Origin: Actinomycetota bacterium
GTDB taxonomy: Bacteria > Actinomycetota > Acidimicrobiia > Acidimicrobiales > Ilumatobacteraceae
Assembly (NCBI GenBank): GCA_005800965.1
Contig: SYEA01000052.1
Location: 1-7,791 of the forward strand
Direction of reading: 5' to 3'
DNA: 7,791 nt
Under the pieces are notes generated by a model that was not told where the DNA came from, did no database searches, and was given only the letters and a program-made list of their open reading frames with translations. Both the position numbers and the translations under genes were made by a program. How positions within the stretch are numbered: the first letter of the stretch is position 1; the number at the start of each line of letters is the position of its first letter. Shown in pieces: positions 5,847 to 7,791 of the stretch.

Positions 5847-6938
5847 ATGTCGACGCCAGCGAGCACCTTGCACGACCTCTTGGCTCGCGCCCCGAAAGCC
5901 CTACTGCACGACCATCTTGATGGTGGCTTGCGACCCGAGTCGGTCATTGAATTGGCGCGCGAATACAAGTACACCGGCCTGCCAACGACTGATGTGGTGG
6001 ATTTACAGAAGTGGTTTCACCGTGGCGCCAAGCGCAACGATCTGGTGCTGTATCTCGAGACGTTCGCCCACACCGTGGCAGTAATGCAGCACCGCGATGC
6101 GATTGAGCGCGTGGCATTTGAGTGCGCGCAAGACTTGGCTGCTGACAATGTGGTGTACGCCGAGGTGCGATTTGCACCTGAACTCAACACTGATGCTGGT
6201 TTGACACTCGACGAAGTGGTGCGTGCCGTGCTGGAAGGTTTTCGCCGCGGGGCTGCGGGCACCAACCTCACCATCTACACCATCTTGTGTGCGATGCGTA
6301 CTGCGGCACGCAGTTCAGAAATCGCCCAACTTGCCGTGAAATTTCGCGACGAAGGCGTGGTGGGTTTCGATATTGCTGGCGCCGAGGCTGGGCATCCACC
6401 CACTCGACATTTGGATGCATTCCAGCTGGTGCAGCGGGAGAACTTCCACTCCACTATTCATGCTGGTGAAGCATTCGGGTTGCCATCAATATGGGAGGCA
6501 CTGCAATTCTGTGGGGCTGAGCGACTTGGTCACGGCGTCCGCATCGTTGACGACATCACTGGTGAGCCTGGCCACGAACGACTTGGCCGACTCGCCGAAT
6601 ACGTGCTCGACCGGCGTATTCCGCTGGAATTATGCCCGACATCCAACGTGAACACGGGTGTATGCAGGTCAATTGCGGAGCACCCCGTTGGCATGTTGCG
6701 CCGACTGCGCTTTCGAGTAACGCTGAACACCGACAACCGTCTGATGAGCAACACGTCGATGACGCGTGAGTTCACCCAGTGTGCCGATGCATTCGGCTGG
6801 ACGCTGGATGACTTTCAGTGGATCACGGTCAACTCGGTCAAGAGCGCCTTCGCCCACTTCGAGGAACGCCTAAAGATCATCAACACCGTCGTGAAACCAC
6901 GGTATGCGGAGCTGCGCAAAAAGTCCGCTAGTAACTAG
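5847..6938 (+). CDS. add: Adenosine deaminase
   Basis: A 363-residue TIM-barrel zinc hydrolase converting adenosine or deoxyadenosine to (deoxy)inosine in purine salvage; cytoplasmic. The zinc ligands and catalytic residues are all visible: His21 and His23 in LLHDHLDGG, His205 and the proton-donating Glu208 in STIHAGEAFG, His229 in ERLGHGVRI, and Asp296 in LNTDNRLMS. The substrate motif GFDIAGAE and the ELCPTSNVNTG strand are also present. Canonical eukaryotic and enterobacterial enzymes have Asp after the metal-binding Asp (NTDDP); here it is Asn297, which to my knowledge is normal in actinobacterial Add. Length matches the family. Start ATG 5847 is supported by a leaderless -10 box. It diverges from the GH3 gene across 41 bp and is followed 28 bp later by the S9 peptidase, which may have its own promoter. 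Related adenine or methylated-adenosine deaminases cannot be fully excluded. Confidence 0.93.
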   Translation: MSTPASTLHDLLARAPKALLHDHLDGGLRPESVIELAREYKYTGLPTTDVVDLQKWFHRGAKRNDLVLYLETFAHTVAVMQHRDAIERVAFECAQDLAADNVVYAEVRFAPELNTDAGLTLDEVVRAVLEGFRRGAAGTNLTIYTILCAMRTAARSSEIAQLAVKFRDEGVVGFDIAGAEAGHPPTRHLDAFQLVQRENFHSTIHAGEAFGLPSIWEALQFCGAERLGHGVRIVDDITGEPGHERLGRLAEYVLDRRIPLELCPTSNVNTGVCRSIAEHPVGMLRRLRFRVTLNTDNRLMSNTSMTREFTQCADAFGWTLDDFQWITVNSVKSAFAHFEERLKIINTVVKPRYAELRKKSASN

Positions 6939-6953
6939 CACAAACCAGCGAAC

Positions 6954-6959
6954 TAGCGT
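6954..6959 (+). promoter_or_regulatory. Possible leaderless -10 element of the S9 peptidase gene
   Basis: TAGCGT (TANNNT) ends seven bases before ATG 6967 within the short gap after add. No -35 stands out. The GGGGCG between it and the ATG is too close to act as a normal SD, so leaderless initiation is the simpler reading, though readthrough from add is also possible. Confidence 0.38.
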
Positions 6960-6966
6960 CGGGGCG

Positions 6967-7791
6967 ATGAGCAACGCCACACCCGCATCTCAGCATGCCG
7001 ATTTAGCCGAAAAAATTATCTCGCGACAGATTGGTGCATCATCACCGGCCGTCTCACCCGACGGCAAGCATGTCGCCTACGTGGTCACGCGCGTCGACCA
7101 AAAAGCAAACAAATATCGCTCGCAAGTGTGGGTTGCTGCCTCCGATGGGTCGACTCCCCCGCGACCACTGACGGCCGGAGAGAAGCGTGACGGCAATCCA
7201 AGTTGGTCACCGGATGGCACGTGGCTGGCATTCACGAGTGGCCGTAGTGAGAAGAAGGGTGAAACCACGCTTTGCATCATTCCCATTGGCAGCGGCGGAG
7301 AGATTCGAACCATCGCCACGATGCCCGATGGTGTGGGGTCGCCCAAGTGGTCACCATGCGGCAGATGGATTGCATTCACTTCTCGTACTCAAGATGAGCG
7401 CTACACCAAAGATGATGCATCGTGGATGTCCCCGAGAAAGATTGAAACTTTTTACACACGCTTGAACGGTGAAGACTTCGTCTTCGACCGCCCGGAACAC
7501 GTATACGTGGTGCCGAGTGACGGAACGATTGCGCCACGAAATCTGACACCTGGATTACACGAACACTCGTCACCCTCATGGCTACCCGACTCAAGCGGTG
7601 TGGTCACCAACGCAGCATTGCACGAAGGTTGGGACATCGACCTTGCCACTGACCTGCACATCGTGAAGTTGAATGGCGACATCACCACACTCACCGACCG
7701 CAAGGGCGTGTACTTTCAGGCATCCGTCTCGCCCGACGGAAAACACGTTGCATTCCTCGGACACGACGATCCGCTTACTTCTCCGCAGAAC
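6967..7791 (+). CDS. S9-family peptidase, N-terminal beta-propeller (3' end outside window)
   Basis: The frame is open from ATG 6967 to the last base (275 codons, no stop) and encodes the N-terminal propeller of a prolyl-oligopeptidase/acylaminoacyl-peptidase type protein. PD40/WD40-like repeats recur about every 50 residues: SPAVSPDGKHVAY (26-38), NPSWSPDGTWLAF (77-89), SPKWSPCGRWIAF (125-137), SPSWLPDSSGVV (about 202-213) and ASVSPDGKHVAF (near 252-264). The segment SRKIETFYTRLNGEDF-like at 155-171 (here SPRKIETFYTRLNGEDF) and the following RPEHVYVV are usual in S9C peptidases. The alpha/beta-hydrolase domain with the Ser-Asp-His triad should lie downstream and cannot be seen. No signal peptide, so probably a cytoplasmic peptidase acting on short or acylated peptides. 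A TolB-like propeller without hydrolase is a less likely alternative. Confidence 0.87.
   Translation, partial: MSNATPASQHADLAEKIISRQIGASSPAVSPDGKHVAYVVTRVDQKANKYRSQVWVAASDGSTPPRPLTAGEKRDGNPSWSPDGTWLAFTSGRSEKKGETTLCIIPIGSGGEIRTIATMPDGVGSPKWSPCGRWIAFTSRTQDERYTKDDASWMSPRKIETFYTRLNGEDFVFDRPEHVYVVPSDGTIAPRNLTPGLHEHSSPSWLPDSSGVVTNAALHEGWDIDLATDLHIVKLNGDITTLTDRKGVYFQASVSPDGKHVAFLGHDDPLTSPQN

Noticed and set aside
6726..6743. Adenosine deaminase NTDNR instead of NTDDP, suspected loss of an active-site Asp
   Set aside because: The metal-binding Asp296 is retained, and Asn at the next position is, to my knowledge, normal in actinobacterial Add proteins.

Overview
The window is a compact, forward-biased stretch of bacterial chromosome that reads like a free-living, moderately GC-rich actinobacterium, possibly of the Acidimicrobiia/Ilumatobacter type. 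That placement is an inference. It rests on the SufS-SufU iron-sulfur gene order, an adenosine deaminase with the NTDNRLMS motif usual in actinobacteria, short intergenic gaps, and several start codons sitting 6-8 nt after a TANNNT hexamer, the arrangement expected for leaderless mRNAs.

Layout, left to right. Bases 1-1312 are the end of a suf operon: the C-terminal two thirds of the cysteine desulfurase SufS (its 5' end lies outside the window) and the complete scaffold/sulfur-acceptor protein SufU. Overlapping the end of sufU is a lipoprotein of the glucose/sorbosone dehydrogenase beta-propeller family (1305-2474). Next is a small two-gene cassette (2520-2949): a 75-residue basic protein carrying the catalytic signature of the colicin E3 16S-rRNA nuclease domain, then an acidic 69-residue protein that overlaps it by 8 bp and is probably its antitoxin/immunity partner. 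A small DUF2256-DUF3253 zinc-ribbon protein (2985-3356) follows and runs tail-to-tail into the only reverse-strand gene, a large GH3 beta-glucosidase with a PA14 insert (5805-3286). Divergent from that gene is adenosine deaminase (5847-6938), followed by the N-terminal beta-propeller part of an S9-family peptidase that leaves the window at 7791.

Functionally the region is a mixture. SufS and SufU work together, with SufS taking sulfur from cysteine and passing it to SufU. The toxin and antitoxin form a second functional pair. The sugar dehydrogenase, beta-glucosidase, adenosine deaminase and peptidase fit scavenging of sugars, nucleosides and peptides, but nothing in the sequence ties them into one pathway. 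The most notable item is the stand-alone colicin E3-like nuclease with its overlapping acidic partner, which resembles a chromosomal toxin-antitoxin module rather than a bacteriocin. The next is the 41-bp divergent promoter region between the GH3 and adenosine deaminase genes, where two probable leaderless promoters face each other and overlap. No tRNA, rRNA, CRISPR array, insertion sequence or convincing intrinsic terminator was seen, and no gene-free stretch longer than 300 bases exists.
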